This document shows positions 7,618 through 17,088 of a stretch of 64,000 nt of DNA, piece by piece; the stretch's first letter is position 1, and the number at the start of each line of letters is the position of its first letter. The position numbers and the translations under genes were made by a program. Source of the DNA: Methanococcoides burtonii DSM 6242 (lineage in GTDB: Archaea > Halobacteriota > Methanosarcinia > Methanosarcinales > Methanosarcinaceae); NCBI RefSeq assembly GCF_000013725.1, contig NC_007955.1, forward strand, positions 341,579-405,578, written 5' to 3'. The notes below the pieces were generated by a model. That model made no database searches and was not told the origin of the DNA. It saw only the letters and a program-made list of their open reading frames with translations.

Positions 7618-8847
7618 ATGATGAAAGACCAATATGATCTAGTAGTTGTAGGTGCCGGCCCCGCAGGTTCGATCGCAGCGACAACCGCTGCTAAAAAAGG
7701 ACTCTCTGTCCTTATGCTCGAGAAGCGGCAGGAGATAGGGGAACCTGTAAGATGTGCTGAAGGTGTTGGTAAAAAAAGGTTGAGACAGCACATTGAACTT
7801 GATGAGAAATGGCTGTGTGGTGAGGTTAGTAGTGCCAAGATTATTTCACCCAACGGTACAACCCTAACAATGGCTGAGGAAGATGCCGGATCTGAGGTTG
7901 GTTATGTCCTGGATCGTAAGATATTTGACCGTACCCTTGTGGAACTGAGTGGTGAAGCCGGTGTGGATATCATGGTAAAGGCAAGGGTTACCGGTCTTAT
8001 CATTGAGGAAAATACTGTTTGTGGTGTTGAGATGATGCATCTTGGCAAGACCTATTCAATCCGCTCTAAGCTTGTCATCGGTGCCGATGGTGTAGAATCC
8101 AAGGTGGGCAGATGGGCAGGTATTGACACGTCATTAAAACCATCTCATATTGAAACATGTGCTCAGTTCCTTGTTAGTGGGGTTGATATTGACCAAAGCT
8201 CCTGTTATTTTTACATGGGCAACAAAGTTGCACCTGGTGGGTATGTCTGGGTGTTCCCGAAAGGTAATAACATGGCAAATGTGGGTATTGGTATTCTCGG
8301 CAGTCGTGCCGGAGAAAAGAAGCCCATTGAGTACCTGACCGATTTCGTTGAGGCAAACTATCCGAACGGCTCTATCATTGAGCAAGTTGCGGGTGCGGTT
8401 CCTGCAAGTGGTCCCATCGAAAAGACCATTGCAAATGGTCTGATGCTTGTCGGGGATGCTGCAAGGCAATCTGATCCATTCACAGGTGGTGGCATTAGCA
8501 ATGCAATGGATGCCGGGCTGTATGCCGGTGAGGTTGCAGCCGAGGCTATTGCTCAGGATGATGTGTCTGAAAAGATACTTCAGAAATACGAAAAACGCTG
8601 GCGTGGGTCCTTTGGTAATGAAATTGCCAATAATCTGATCGTGAAGGAGACTTTTTTCAGTCTTTCTGATGAAGACCTTGATTCACTTGCACTATCGATA
8701 AAGGATGTCGATTTCAAGAAGATGGACCTGATCGATTTCATAGCAGCACTTTTCAAGGCTAACAAGAAGCTTCTCTGGAACTTGCGACCGTTGTTCACAC
8801 AGAAGTTAAAGCAGAAGTTCTCTGGATTGACAAAATTCAAAAGGTAA
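7618..8847 (+). CDS. Geranylgeranyl reductase (digeranylgeranylglycerophospholipid reductase family)
   Basis: This flavoprotein saturates the isoprenoid chains of archaeal ether lipids at the membrane surface. The 409-aa product has the N-terminal FAD motif GAGPAG near residue 12, the [10 protein letters not shown] motif with the conserved Cys, the family loop [19 protein letters not shown] near residue 193, and the second FAD motif [18 protein letters not shown] near residue 278. The length is normal for the family. The start ATG at 7618 follows AGGGTGA. A candidate structured RNA and a long AT-rich leader lie upstream. Confidence 0.92.
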   Translation: MMKDQYDLVVVGAGPAGSIAATTAAKKGLSVLMLEKRQEIGEPVRCAEGVGKKRLRQHIELDEKWLCGEVSSAKIISPNGTTLTMAEEDAGSEVGYVLDRKIFDRTLVELSGEAGVDIMVKARVTGLIIEENTVCGVEMMHLGKTYSIRSKLVIGADGVESKVGRWAGIDTSLKPSHIETCAQFLVSGVDIDQSSCYFYMGNKVAPGGYVWVFPKGNNMANVGIGILGSRAGEKKPIEYLTDFVEANYPNGSIIEQVAGAVPASGPIEKTIANGLMLVGDAARQSDPFTGGGISNAMDAGLYAGEVAAEAIAQDDVSEKILQKYEKRWRGSFGNEIANNLIVKETFFSLSDEDLDSLALSIKDVDFKKMDLIDFIAALFKANKKLLWNLRPLFTQKLKQKFSGLTKFKR

Positions 8848-8973
8848 GTATGGATGTTATATTTAATATCCAAATTCATTTTTTAGAGTAATATCTCAAG
8901 TTAATGTACCTGACATACGAGCACTTTAGTGTACAAAAGACTAATATCCAACTACTAACCATTCAGACCTTTG

Positions 8974-10035
8974 ATGAGTCAGATCATATGCCCAAAATGT
9001 GGGGTGAAAACGGAAAAACTCTACAAGAACACTTGTAGGGAATGCTTTTTAAAATCATTTACTTTAGCTGAGCTTCCACTTGTCCTTCATGCAAATATCT
9101 GTGCCAAATGTGGCGCACGATTCGACAGGAACAAATGGAGGGATGTGGGTGACCTGGATGAGATAGTCATCAGGACTGTGGAAGATGCTCTTTTGATACA
9201 CAACGAAGCTAAGGATGTCGAGATATATGTCAACCCCCACCAGATGACCCCTCATTTTTACAAGGTGAGGGTAGAGGTCGATGCCATGGTGGAAGGTGAA
9301 TCACTCCATCAGGATCTTAGGGCCGAAGTGCGTGTGATACGTGGAGCATGTGACCGATGTAGTCGCATGGCAGGCGGTTATTTTGAAGGTATTTTACAAA
9401 TACGGGCGACCAACAGGGTCCCGACAGCAGAAGAGATAGATTCCTGCAAGATGATCTGTGCTGTGATGGTAGAAAAGTTATGGAAGAAGGGGGACAGGCT
9501 TGCTTTTATAACCAACAGTAGCGATTCAAAGGATGGGGCTGATCTCTATCTTGGTTCATGTAACGCATGCCGGCACATATGCAAGAGCATCTCCAATGAG
9601 CTTGGTGGCAGTTTTACAGAATCAGCTACTTTGCATAGTCACAAGGAAGGCAAGGACATATACAGAATGACCTATGCAATGAGGTTGCCGGAATTCATGT
9701 CTGGTGATATAATTCTTTTTAAGGGCGATGTTATTGAGATCAAGAACTCAGGTAAGAATACAAAAGGTATTTCTCTGTCAACAGGTTCACGATTCCTGAT
9801 CGAAACGAGTGGTCTGAAAGGGGCTAAACTTATCGCTAACCGTAAAGATGCAGTGGCTGCGGTCCTTGTGGCCGTGGAGGGTGATGATATTATGGTACTG
9901 GATCCAACTACATATCTTACGGTCACATTGAAAAAACCAATGTTCTTTTCATCTTCTGCAGGCAGTGAGATACCTGTAATAAGCACTGAGCAAGGGCTTT
10001 TCGCATTGCCTGAGGATAGTGAGCATAAACTCTAA
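8974..10035 (+). CDS. NMD3-family protein
   Basis: This is the archaeal homologue of NMD3, the eukaryotic 60S export adaptor. Archaea have no nuclear export, so a role in large-subunit maturation or translation is inferred. The N-terminus carries the zinc ribbon pairs CPKCG and CRECF, then CAKCGARFDR. Two further Cys pairs follow (CDRCSRM, CNACRHIC). The C-terminus is beta-rich with a GDDIMVLDP segment. The ATG at 8974 gives MSQIICPKCG; a TTG one codon upstream is also possible. The next gene begins within about 15 bp, so the two are probably one operon. Confidence 0.88.
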   Translation: MSQIICPKCGVKTEKLYKNTCRECFLKSFTLAELPLVLHANICAKCGARFDRNKWRDVGDLDEIVIRTVEDALLIHNEAKDVEIYVNPHQMTPHFYKVRVEVDAMVEGESLHQDLRAEVRVIRGACDRCSRMAGGYFEGILQIRATNRVPTAEEIDSCKMICAVMVEKLWKKGDRLAFITNSSDSKDGADLYLGSCNACRHICKSISNELGGSFTESATLHSHKEGKDIYRMTYAMRLPEFMSGDIILFKGDVIEIKNSGKNTKGISLSTGSRFLIETSGLKGAKLIANRKDAVAAVLVAVEGDDIMVLDPTTYLTVTLKKPMFFSSSAGSEIPVISTEQGLFALPEDSEHKL

Positions 10036-10049
10036 GGTGGTGTCCGCTT

Positions 10050-11204
10050 CTGGAGAATGTACTTATTATCGGATATAGCAGCCGAAATATTGCTTGTTCG
10101 GCAGCTAATGCAGGTTATAATGTCTATGCCATCGATGCATTCTGTGATAAGGACCTTCAGGAGAATACAGTTGATTCCCGAGCACTTCTATCATGTGAAG
10201 ATATCGACATAAAAAATATTGATAGGAAAGTCATTATCGAACTTATCGAAAGTTTCGATACCTTTCCTGATGCTATTGTTCTAGGATCAGGTTTTGAAGA
10301 ACTTGATCTTTCCAGTCTTTCCTGCAGGATATTGAACAATGCTCCTGCTGTTATGAAACAGGTATCTGACAAATCTTCCTTTGCAAAAGATATGGAGTCT
10401 ATGGGGATACCGCATCCGGTCTCCGGTATTGTAGATGAAGCGGAAGATATTGGATATCCTCTAATGGTCAAGCCAAAATGTGCAGGTGGGGGAAGGTTGA
10501 ATCGGGTAGTTCAGGACGAATCTGAATTGAACACTGTTCTTGAAGAATTGCCTGTTATGGATCCTACATTAGAACTTGATGATATTATGATACAGGAATT
10601 CCTTTCCGGATTTCCTGCAAGTGTTTCGCTTATTGCCAATGGGAAATGTTCAGTTCCTATAGCTGTCAATGAACAGCTCATAGGCGTGCCATGGCTTTCC
10701 AGTTTACCGTTCTCATATTGTGGCAATATCACTCCTTACAGGACACCATATACTAGTCAGATGTACGAGATATCGGAGAAGCTTGCAGAGAACTTTGGGC
10801 TTGTCGGGTCTAATGGGGTGGATTTTTTGCTGACAGATAAAGGTCCTTTCGTGATCGAACTGAATGCAAGGTTCCAGGGCAGTCTTGATTCAGTGGAAAT
10901 AGCTACTGGTCTCAATCTTTTTGATATGCATGTCAAGTCTTTCAATGGTATCCTTCCCACAGGTACGCCTGATATTCTAAAATATGCCATGAGGGTGGTC
11001 ATGTATGCTGATCGTGCAGTTAGTATCAATGAGCCAATATGTGAAAAGATAAAGGACATGTCTATTGCTGATATTCCCACTGCGGGTTATAATGCCCTCC
11101 CGGATGATCCTCTGACCTCTATTCTTTGCAGTGGTGGTACGCGTGAAGATGTCATGGAAAAGACGCTTATTATGCGTAGCACTTTAAAGGATATATTTCA
11201 GTGA
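10050..11204 (+). CDS. ATP-grasp carboligase-like protein, apparent CTG start
   Basis: This is an ATP-grasp enzyme, which joins a carboxylate to an amine or thiol through an acyl phosphate; the substrate is unknown. The first ATG in this frame is at 10332, but the preceding codons plainly encode the N-terminal domain (ENVLIIGYSSRNIACSAANA, a nucleotide-binding-like fold). The frame is open from 10029 and contains no ATG, GTG or TTG in that stretch. The likely start is CTG at 10050, seven bases after GGTGGTG. The grasp core is intact: GYPLMVKPKCAGGGRLN, IMIQEFLSGFPASVS and VIELNARFQGSLDS. It follows the nmd3 gene closely. Confidence 0.75.
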   Translation: MENVLIIGYSSRNIACSAANAGYNVYAIDAFCDKDLQENTVDSRALLSCEDIDIKNIDRKVIIELIESFDTFPDAIVLGSGFEELDLSSLSCRILNNAPAVMKQVSDKSSFAKDMESMGIPHPVSGIVDEAEDIGYPLMVKPKCAGGGRLNRVVQDESELNTVLEELPVMDPTLELDDIMIQEFLSGFPASVSLIANGKCSVPIAVNEQLIGVPWLSSLPFSYCGNITPYRTPYTSQMYEISEKLAENFGLVGSNGVDFLLTDKGPFVIELNARFQGSLDSVEIATGLNLFDMHVKSFNGILPTGTPDILKYAMRVVMYADRAVSINEPICEKIKDMSIADIPTAGYNALPDDPLTSILCSGGTREDVMEKTLIMRSTLKDIFQ

Positions 11205-11424
11205 ACTGCTAATTTGTCAAGCTTTAATAGTAAATTATGGACTAGATCCCAATAATAAAACTGGGTCCTACTACGAAGCTGTCAGATACTATTAAAGTAT
11301 GAAAATAGGCTAAAAAAATGCTTATCTGTGTTTTCGTGGATTAGCTATAAATAACAAAATACCTAAGAAACCTAATCTTAACATATTTATCTATTCATGC
11401 TATCTTATTTACAAGGTGATATTA

Positions 11425-11922
11425 GTGACAGATTCAAATGATCCAGTCGTCCGGGGCTATCTACTGCAATTGATAGGTGAAGAGGGGATAGAGATGATAG
11501 AGAATATGCCGGAAGGGGAGGTCACCGATGAACAGATCGCTGAAGCCTCTGGTGTAATGCTCAATATCGTCAGAAGGACCCTTTTCATTATGAACGAGAA
11601 CAATCTTGCCGTTTGCAGGAGGGAAAGGGATTCCAGCAGTGGATGGCTTACTTACCTCTGGCAGTTGGATCTTAGTGATATTGAATCACATCTGGTGAAG
11701 GAAAAGAAAAGGATAACCAAGAACCTTGAAATTAGATATAATTTTGAGGTCGATAGTGTATTCTACACTTGTCCGGAAGGCTGCGTAAGGTTCGAGTTCA
11801 AAGAAGCTAGTAAGTGTGAGTTCATGTGTCCGGCTTGCGGTGAGGATATGATGTTCGAAGACAATTCCGTCATGGTTAAAAAACTGCGTGACAGGCTTGA
11901 TGCACTTGAAGCGAGCAGCTAA
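11425..11922 (+). CDS. tfe: Transcription factor E (TFE alpha)
   Basis: TFE assists promoter opening by RNA polymerase together with TBP and TFB. The protein of about 165 aa has the N-terminal extended winged helix (IEMIENMPEGEVTDEQIAEA) and a C-terminal zinc ribbon with CPEGC and CPACG, the usual TFE layout and length. I choose GTG at 11425 because GGTGAT lies five bases before it. A GTG at 11416 would add three residues but would overlap that ribosome-binding site. A TATA-like ACATATTTAT lies about 40 bp upstream. The HD-domain gene follows after 2 bp. Confidence 0.93.
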   Translation: MTDSNDPVVRGYLLQLIGEEGIEMIENMPEGEVTDEQIAEASGVMLNIVRRTLFIMNENNLAVCRRERDSSSGWLTYLWQLDLSDIESHLVKEKKRITKNLEIRYNFEVDSVFYTCPEGCVRFEFKEASKCEFMCPACGEDMMFEDNSVMVKKLRDRLDALEASS

Positions 11923-11924
11923 AG

Positions 11925-12431
11925 ATGCTATCAGGTTCTGATGCACTGAAACTCCTTAAAGATGAAGGCTGTGCAGACAACGTTATTCGACACTGTCAGG
12001 TCGTATCAGAAACTGCTGTAAGCATTGCATGTGAGCTTCAGGAGAAAGGACAGAAGGTCGATATTCAACTTGTTGAGGTAGGTGCTTTATTGCATGATCT
12101 CGGAAGGTCGCGCACACATGGTATAAAGCATGCCATTGAAGGTGCTTCAATTGCTGAAAAGCTTGATCTTGACCCCCGTATCATCCAGATCATAAAAAAT
12201 CATATTGGTGCAGGTATAACTTCTGAGGAAGCAAAGGTCATGGGTCTTCCTGAAGTTGATCATCTTCCAATAAGCACCGAAGAGAAGATCGTAGCTCATG
12301 CTGATAATCTTGTAATGGGGGATAAGCGTGTCCCGCTTGCAAGGTGTATACGGCGAATGCATGATAGGAATATTAGCAAGGAAGCTATCCAAAGGGTGCA
12401 GGCTCTTGCTGATGAGTTTAACTATTACTGA
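11925..12431 (+). CDS. HD-domain phosphohydrolase
   Basis: This is a 168-aa protein of the archaeal HDIG group (TIGR00295-like). The metal ligands are visible: H24 region (VIRHCQVVSETA), HDLGR with the HD pair near residue 52, HAIEGA, and KNHIGAG. The family is predicted to hydrolyse phosphoester or nucleotide substrates, but no substrate can be named. It begins two bases after the TFE stop with GCGAGCAGC as a poor ribosome-binding site, which suggests translational coupling. Confidence 0.85.
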   Translation: MLSGSDALKLLKDEGCADNVIRHCQVVSETAVSIACELQEKGQKVDIQLVEVGALLHDLGRSRTHGIKHAIEGASIAEKLDLDPRIIQIIKNHIGAGITSEEAKVMGLPEVDHLPISTEEKIVAHADNLVMGDKRVPLARCIRRMHDRNISKEAIQRVQALADEFNYY

Positions 12432-12559
12432 TCGAAAGTATATTGCGGTCATTGATAGAAACAGTTATATAATAAAATCGCTAAAGAGGGTTTGTATTGC
12501 GGGAAGCAAACACATTTTTACCTATTGATTTTCTCGTTTTTTGTTATGAGGTATAATTA

Positions 12560-13192
12560 ATGGATAATGATAAGCATTTAAAAGGTACAACTACTGTAGG
12601 TATAGTCTGCACTGATGGTGTAGTTCTTGCTACTGAACAGAGGGCAACCATGGGTCACTTTATCGCAAGTAAGACCGCAAAGAAGATCTATCAAATCGAT
12701 GATCTGGTTGGAATGACAACTGCGGGTTCTGTAGGCGATGCTCAGCAGATTGTACGTATTATAAGTGTGGAATCCAAGCTTTTTAAGATGCGCAGACAGG
12801 AATCAATTACTATCAAAGGCATTACCACTCTTCTTTCGAATATGCTTAGTGGTCAGAGATATTATCCTCTTATGGTCCAGTTGCTTATTGGCGGCGTTGA
12901 TAAGAACGGTCCTGCTATCTATTCCCTCGATGCTCTCGGAGGCAATATCGAGGAAACAAGGGCGGTTTCAACAGGTTCCGGTTCTCCAATGGCCTACGGT
13001 GTTCTTGAAGATCGCTACACCGAGGATATGACCGTAGTGGAAGGTGTTGATCTTGCCATCCGTGCTCTTCACAATGCTATGAAGAGAGATTCAGCATCAG
13101 GCGAAAACATTGATGTTGTTGTGATCACAAAGGACAAGTATGAAAGACTGGACCCTGAAGCAGTTATGAAAAAACGTGAACTATTGAACTGA
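12560..13192 (+). CDS. psmB: Proteasome beta subunit
   Basis: This is the catalytic subunit of the archaeal 20S proteasome. The nine-residue propeptide (MDNDKHLKG) ends before Thr10, which becomes the N-terminal nucleophile after self-processing ([17 protein letters not shown]). The Lys33-equivalent sits in [16 protein letters not shown], and the Asp/Ser pair lies near [15 protein letters not shown]. Length 210 aa is normal. A TATA-like GTTATATAATAAAATC lies about 95 bp upstream. The alpha subunit is not in this window. Confidence 0.96.
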   Translation: MDNDKHLKGTTTVGIVCTDGVVLATEQRATMGHFIASKTAKKIYQIDDLVGMTTAGSVGDAQQIVRIISVESKLFKMRRQESITIKGITTLLSNMLSGQRYYPLMVQLLIGGVDKNGPAIYSLDALGGNIEETRAVSTGSGSPMAYGVLEDRYTEDMTVVEGVDLAIRALHNAMKRDSASGENIDVVVITKDKYERLDPEAVMKKRELLN

Positions 13193-13294
13193 TCTTAAAA
13201 GGACCATTACTCTTTCGAGGTATGGTCCAATTCATACATTTTTTTAATATACTATAACATTTTTTTGACGTTTTTGAAATAGGAAGGCTGTTTA

Positions 13295-15205
13295 ATGGCA
13301 ATAGAAGACGTATTAGCGGATCTGAAAAAGAAAATTGAAGAAAAGGTCCCAGACAACACAACCATAACCAGTGTTGAGTTTGAAGGACCGCAACTCGTTG
13401 TTTATACTGAGGATCCAAAGAACTTTGCAGACAATGGCCAGATCGTGAGAACTCTCGCGAAAACCCTCCGTACAAGGATCGTTGTTCGTCCAGATCCTAA
13501 AGTATTGGTATCTCCTGAAGAAGCAATTGGGAAGATAAAGGATACTGTTCCAAAGGATGCTGTTCTATCTAATTTTCATTTTGACCCTGATGTGGGGGAA
13601 GTTGTTATCGAAGCGGAAAAACCGGGTTTGGTAATAGGTAAGCACGGTGAGACACTTCGTGAGATCACGAAAAAGATCGGTTGGACCCCTAAGGTAGTTC
13701 GTACACCTCCAATTAAATCAAGGACCGTGAAGAACATCAGAGAGTTCATGCGTACTAATCATAAAGATAGGAAGGAAATACTCAAAGCCGTAGGTCGTAA
13801 CATTCACAGGGAATGTACTTCCAAGGACCACTGGGTCAGAGTGACTTCCCTTGGTGGATGTAAAGAGGTTGGCAGGAGCTGTTTCTTATTATCAACACCT
13901 GAATCCAAGATAATGATCGATTGTGGTGTGAACGTTGGTTCTGATGATAATATGACACCATACCTCTATCTGCCGGAAGTTCAGCCACTTAACCAGATAG
14001 ATGCTGTTGTGATTACACATGCACACCTTGACCATCAGGGACTTGTTCCACTGCTTTACAAATACGGGTACGAAGGTCCTATCTATTGTACATCTCCTAC
14101 AAGGGATATCATGACACTTCTGCAGCTTGATTTCATCGATGTTGCTGCAAAGGAGGGTAAAAAGCCTCCGTACGAATCCACAAATGTGCGTGATGCACTC
14201 AAACATACTATTGCACTTGATTATGAAGAAGTTACAGACATTGCTCCTGATGTCAAGCTGACATTCCATAATGCAGGACACATTATCGGTTCCGCAATAT
14301 CACATTTCCATATAGGTGATGGATTACATAATGTAGTTGTCACTGGTGATTACAAGTATGGCCCTACCAGGCTTTTCGATCCTGCAGTGAACAAGTTCCC
14401 ACGTGTCGAGACTGTAATTACCGAATCTACATACGGAGCTGCCTCAGCAGTACAGCCGTCCCTAAAGGAAGCCGAGAAGAACCTTCAACAGATCATAAAG
14501 AATACCCTCAATAACAAAGGTATCGTGCTGATCCCTGCTTTTGCTGTGGGAAGAAGCCAAGAAGTTATGATAGTTCTTGAAGATGCTATCAGGAGAGGGA
14601 TCATCGATGATGTTCCTGTTTATCTCGATGGTATGATCTGGGAAGCAACGGCAATCCATGCGACATATCCGGAATATTTAAACAATAATTTAAGGAAGCT
14701 CATATTTCAGAAAGGCCAGAACCCATTCCTTGCAGAATGTTTCAAACCGGTAGATTCGAACGATCTTAGAAAGAAGATCATAGAGGACCCCCATCCATGT
14801 GTCATCCTTTCTACCTCAGGTATGATGAACGCAGGACCTGTCATGGAGTATTTCAAGGCTTTTGCACCTGACCCTAACAACACGCTTGTTTTTGTTGGTT
14901 ACCAGGCAGATGGCACCCTTGGAAGACGTATCCAGAAAGGCTGGAAAGAGATACCTGTTTCATCCAAGGGTGGGACTGAAGTTGTAAAGATGAATATGGG
15001 CGTTGAGGTCGTTGATGGTTTCTCCGGTCACTCGGATAGAAAACAGTTAATGGAGTACTTCAAGAAGATGAAACCACAACCAGAACGTGTTTTCACAGAG
15101 CATGGTGATGAACGTTCATGCATCGATCTTGCAAGCTCATTACATAAAAAATATCGTCTGGAGACCCGGGCGCTTACAAACCTTGAAACTATAAGGCTGG
15201 TGTGA
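13295..15205 (+). CDS. fttA: Termination factor FttA / aCPSF1 (KH-MBL-beta-CASP ribonuclease)
   Basis: FttA cleaves the nascent RNA and releases archaeal RNA polymerase, acting in transcription termination and RNA processing. The 636-aa protein has two N-terminal KH-type domains (second KH loop GLVIGKHGE, residues 111-119), the metallo-beta-lactamase motif HAHLDH at 242-247 with the later metal ligands in [11 protein letters not shown] and [13 protein letters not shown], the beta-CASP insertion ([13 protein letters not shown]), and the C-terminal DGFSGHSDR and TEHGDERS. Length and order match the family. It lies about 100 bp after psmB, and its stop is 3 bp from the stop of a convergent gene. 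Confidence 0.95.
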   Translation: MAIEDVLADLKKKIEEKVPDNTTITSVEFEGPQLVVYTEDPKNFADNGQIVRTLAKTLRTRIVVRPDPKVLVSPEEAIGKIKDTVPKDAVLSNFHFDPDVGEVVIEAEKPGLVIGKHGETLREITKKIGWTPKVVRTPPIKSRTVKNIREFMRTNHKDRKEILKAVGRNIHRECTSKDHWVRVTSLGGCKEVGRSCFLLSTPESKIMIDCGVNVGSDDNMTPYLYLPEVQPLNQIDAVVITHAHLDHQGLVPLLYKYGYEGPIYCTSPTRDIMTLLQLDFIDVAAKEGKKPPYESTNVRDALKHTIALDYEEVTDIAPDVKLTFHNAGHIIGSAISHFHIGDGLHNVVVTGDYKYGPTRLFDPAVNKFPRVETVITESTYGAASAVQPSLKEAEKNLQQIIKNTLNNKGIVLIPAFAVGRSQEVMIVLEDAIRRGIIDDVPVYLDGMIWEATAIHATYPEYLNNNLRKLIFQKGQNPFLAECFKPVDSNDLRKKIIEDPHPCVILSTSGMMNAGPVMEYFKAFAPDPNNTLVFVGYQADGTLGRRIQKGWKEIPVSSKGGTEVVKMNMGVEVVDGFSGHSDRKQLMEYFKKMKPQPERVFTEHGDERSCIDLASSLHKKYRLETRALTNLETIRLV

Positions 15206-15208
15206 TAC

Positions 15209-15850
15209 TCACACCAACTGTTTTAGGAATTCCAGAAGTTCACTGTGATTATTGAATACCTTGTCTGCCTTTTCAAGCCCTTTTGGGTTAACATGGGTTG
15301 AAACAGCAACGCAATAAAGGCTTGCATTTTTTGCAGATTCCACCCCCAGTGGCGCGTTCTCTATAACAAGACATTTCTCTTTATCTACACCAAAATATTC
15401 CACAGCTTTAAGGTATGGTTCTGGGTGGGGTTTTCCATGAGCTACATCAGCGCCTGAGATGAGTAGGTCGAATATATCCGGATAGAGTTTATTGAACATT
15501 TTGTCAATTATGGGGCGGTCTGAGCCTGAAACAACAGCTAAATTGTACTTGTCCTTTTTCTCATTTAGGAAATCATACATGCCTTCAAAGGCAGTTGCTT
15601 TTTCGTATTTAAAAAAAAGCTCACGTTTTCGAACTCTTAATTTTTCGATCAGTTCGGGATCTGCGTCTCTTCCTGCCTTTTTGAAAATGAGCTCAATTAT
15701 TCCTACGAAGTTTGAACCTTCTATATCATAGATATCCTGTCTGATCACGTCAATTCCAACTTCCGAGAAGGTCTGTATCCATGCATCAGCATGAAACGGC
15801 ATGGAGTTCACAAGAACGCCATCTGCATCAAAGATCAAGGTGTTGAACAT
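15209..15850 (-). CDS. HAD-superfamily hydrolase (phosphoglucomutase/phosphatase-like)
   Basis: This is a Rossmann-fold phosphatase or phosphomutase. Motif I is FDADGVLVNSMPFH, motif II VVSGSDR, motif III HGKPHPEPYLKA, and motif IV ENAPLGVESAKNA. The cap domain is alpha-helical and of C1 type, as in beta-phosphoglucomutase and related phosphatases. The substrate cannot be read from sequence. I use ATG 15850; an in-frame TTG three codons upstream is possible. Its stop is 3 bp from the convergent fttA stop, so the two 3' ends meet. Confidence 0.85.
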   Translation of the reverse strand: MFNTLIFDADGVLVNSMPFHADAWIQTFSEVGIDVIRQDIYDIEGSNFVGIIELIFKKAGRDADPELIEKLRVRKRELFFKYEKATAFEGMYDFLNEKKDKYNLAVVSGSDRPIIDKMFNKLYPDIFDLLISGADVAHGKPHPEPYLKAVEYFGVDKEKCLVIENAPLGVESAKNASLYCVAVSTHVNPKGLEKADKVFNNHSELLEFLKQLV

Positions 15851-15989
15851 AGTTATCAATTCGGGATTATAGGACTTAAAGATTATTGCTTAAACATTTA
15901 TTTATAAGGATTTAAAAACAGTTCTGTTTATTCAGTATCAGAAAAGATTAATAACTATACGGTACAACATATTTGATGAGGTGAAATGT

Positions 15990-16115
15990 ATGTCTAAATT
16001 TAACAAACGTGATTCTGAACGGAAGGGTATAAAAAAAGTTGAACTGTTGGATGATAAATTAATACACGAAAACCTCGATGATCTCAAAGGAGAAGGTGGT
16101 GAAGTACTAGATTGA
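15990..16115 (+). CDS. 41-aa charged protein coupled to the ubiquitin-like gene
   Basis: This short, unrecognised protein is highly charged (MSKFNKRDSERKGIKK at the N-terminus, then LLDDKLIHENLDDLKGE). The ATG follows GAGGTGA with good spacing, and a TATA-like TATTTATAAGGATTTAAA lies near 15897. Its TGA overlaps the TTG start of the next gene by 4 bp as TTGA, and its last codons (GGTGGTGA) provide that gene's ribosome-binding site. Such coupling argues that it is a real gene made together with the ubiquitin-like protein. Confidence 0.65.
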   Translation: MSKFNKRDSERKGIKKVELLDDKLIHENLDDLKGEGGEVLD

Positions 16116-16324
16116 GCACAACAATTAAAGTCAAGATATTTCCTGATACCCCGGATGGGCAGGCAATAAATGTTCCTGATGGATCTACTTACGAAGACCT
16201 TCTAAATGTGATGGATATCAATCAGGAACTTGTCATTTTGTTGAATGATGGAAAAGCTGTCCCAATCGATGATGTTGTTATCGAAGGCACAGTTACCATA
16301 CTCAAAGCTATATCGGGCGGTTAA
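16112..16324 (+). CDS. Ubiquitin-like small archaeal modifier / MoaD-ThiS family protein
   Basis: This is a 70-aa beta-grasp protein ending in the diglycine AISGG, the tail that is adenylated by an E1-like enzyme and then used as sulfur carrier or attached to lysines. The start is TTG, set by the GGTGGTGA site inside the preceding ORF. The fold is seen in IKVKIFPD and GSTYEDLLNVMDI. It could serve as MoaD for molybdopterin synthesis with the MoaE domain encoded at 19.3-20.1 kb, or as a SAMP. I cannot separate these roles from sequence. Confidence 0.85.
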   Translation: MSTTIKVKIFPDTPDGQAINVPDGSTYEDLLNVMDINQELVILLNDGKAVPIDDVVIEGTVTILKAISGG

Positions 16325-16378
16325 AAGCAAAAAGCTGAATAATATGATCTAGCCTGAAAGTAACGGCTTAAATAAGTT

Positions 16379-16402
16379 GGATATCCTTATATAGGGATAT
16401 CC
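16379..16402. terminator. Palindromic hairpin between convergent genes
   Basis: GGATATCC and GGATATCC (each self-complementary) flank TTATATAG and form an 8-9 bp stem. The hairpin is followed by CTTTATTTT on the plus strand. It lies between the ubiquitin-like gene and the convergent regulator, whose stop codon begins two bases later, so it can serve both. Confidence 0.55.
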
Positions 16403-16403
16403 T

Positions 16404-16784
16404 TTATTTTGCAAGATCCTTCAATTTATCGATTATACGCATTCTTGCTTCGTTCTCTTCTCGAATCTTTGATTCATAGTGTTTTACAATATTATCAAAA
16501 GGCGTTTTTAAAGTATAGATCTTTGTAGGTCTACCTTTGCCTGTAACCTTTTCATTATGGATCGAAATCCAATCGTGCTCGCGCATTGACCTCATTGCAA
16601 CACTAACTTCGGGTTGACGAAGTCCAGTTTTCATTTCAATCTCTTGTGAGGATGCTTCACTCACATTTGAAAGATATGCAACAGTAGTTGCAAGGTTGCG
16701 CGTCATTCCTAAACTCTTCAACGAATCGATAATTTCTTCGCTGGAATCATCTAATAGCTTTCCACCAGTGCTAATCATGTCCAT
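16404..16784 (-). CDS. Winged-helix transcriptional regulator
   Basis: This is a 126-aa DNA-binding protein. The helix-turn-helix is SSQEIEMKTGLRQPEVSVAM and the wing is GKGRPTKIYTLKTP, followed by a C-terminal coiled coil (YESKIREENEARMRIIDKLK) that probably dimerises. It resembles TrmB/MarR-like archaeal regulators. ATG 16784 is used; a GTG one codon upstream is possible. A 22-bp palindrome sits directly before the start, so it probably represses itself. No effector domain is present. Confidence 0.8.
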   Translation of the reverse strand: MDMISTGGKLLDDSSEEIIDSLKSLGMTRNLATTVAYLSNVSEASSQEIEMKTGLRQPEVSVAMRSMREHDWISIHNEKVTGKGRPTKIYTLKTPFDNIVKHYESKIREENEARMRIIDKLKDLAK

Positions 16785-16788
16785 CACC

Positions 16789-16810
16789 GTACCATTTATG
16801 TAAGTGGTAC
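16789..16810. promoter_or_regulatory. 22-bp palindromic operator at the start of the regulator gene
   Basis: GTACCATTTA and TAAGTGGTAC face each other around a TG centre, with a single mismatched pair. A partial third copy (AAGTACCCATTTAAG) follows from 16814. The palindrome ends about five bases from the start codon, so protein bound there would block transcription or translation. Confidence 0.6.
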
Positions 16811-17031
16811 ATTAAGTACCCATTTAAGTTATGTGATTATTATATTTAAACCCATATGTATCATAGATCATTACTATGGTTTTGGTATGAGATATGCAAC
16901 AATATATATAACCTTTCTTAATAAATCACACATAATCCAAACATTATTTCTATACTCGATTAATATTTAATATAAATATATAAATTTTTAATCTGTTATG
17001 TGACAATAAATGATATTAGGGCCTAAAAAAG

Positions 17032-17068
17032 AAATGGATAAAAGCCACAGGCTGCTCTCTATCCATTT
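17032..17068 (-). terminator. Terminator hairpin of asd
   Basis: AAATGGATA and TATCCATTT form a 9-bp stem just downstream of the asd stop. On the minus strand the hairpin is followed by CTTTTTTAGG, giving the pattern of an intrinsic-like terminator. Confidence 0.55.
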
Positions 17069-17088
17069 AAATTAATCTTATTGCGATG

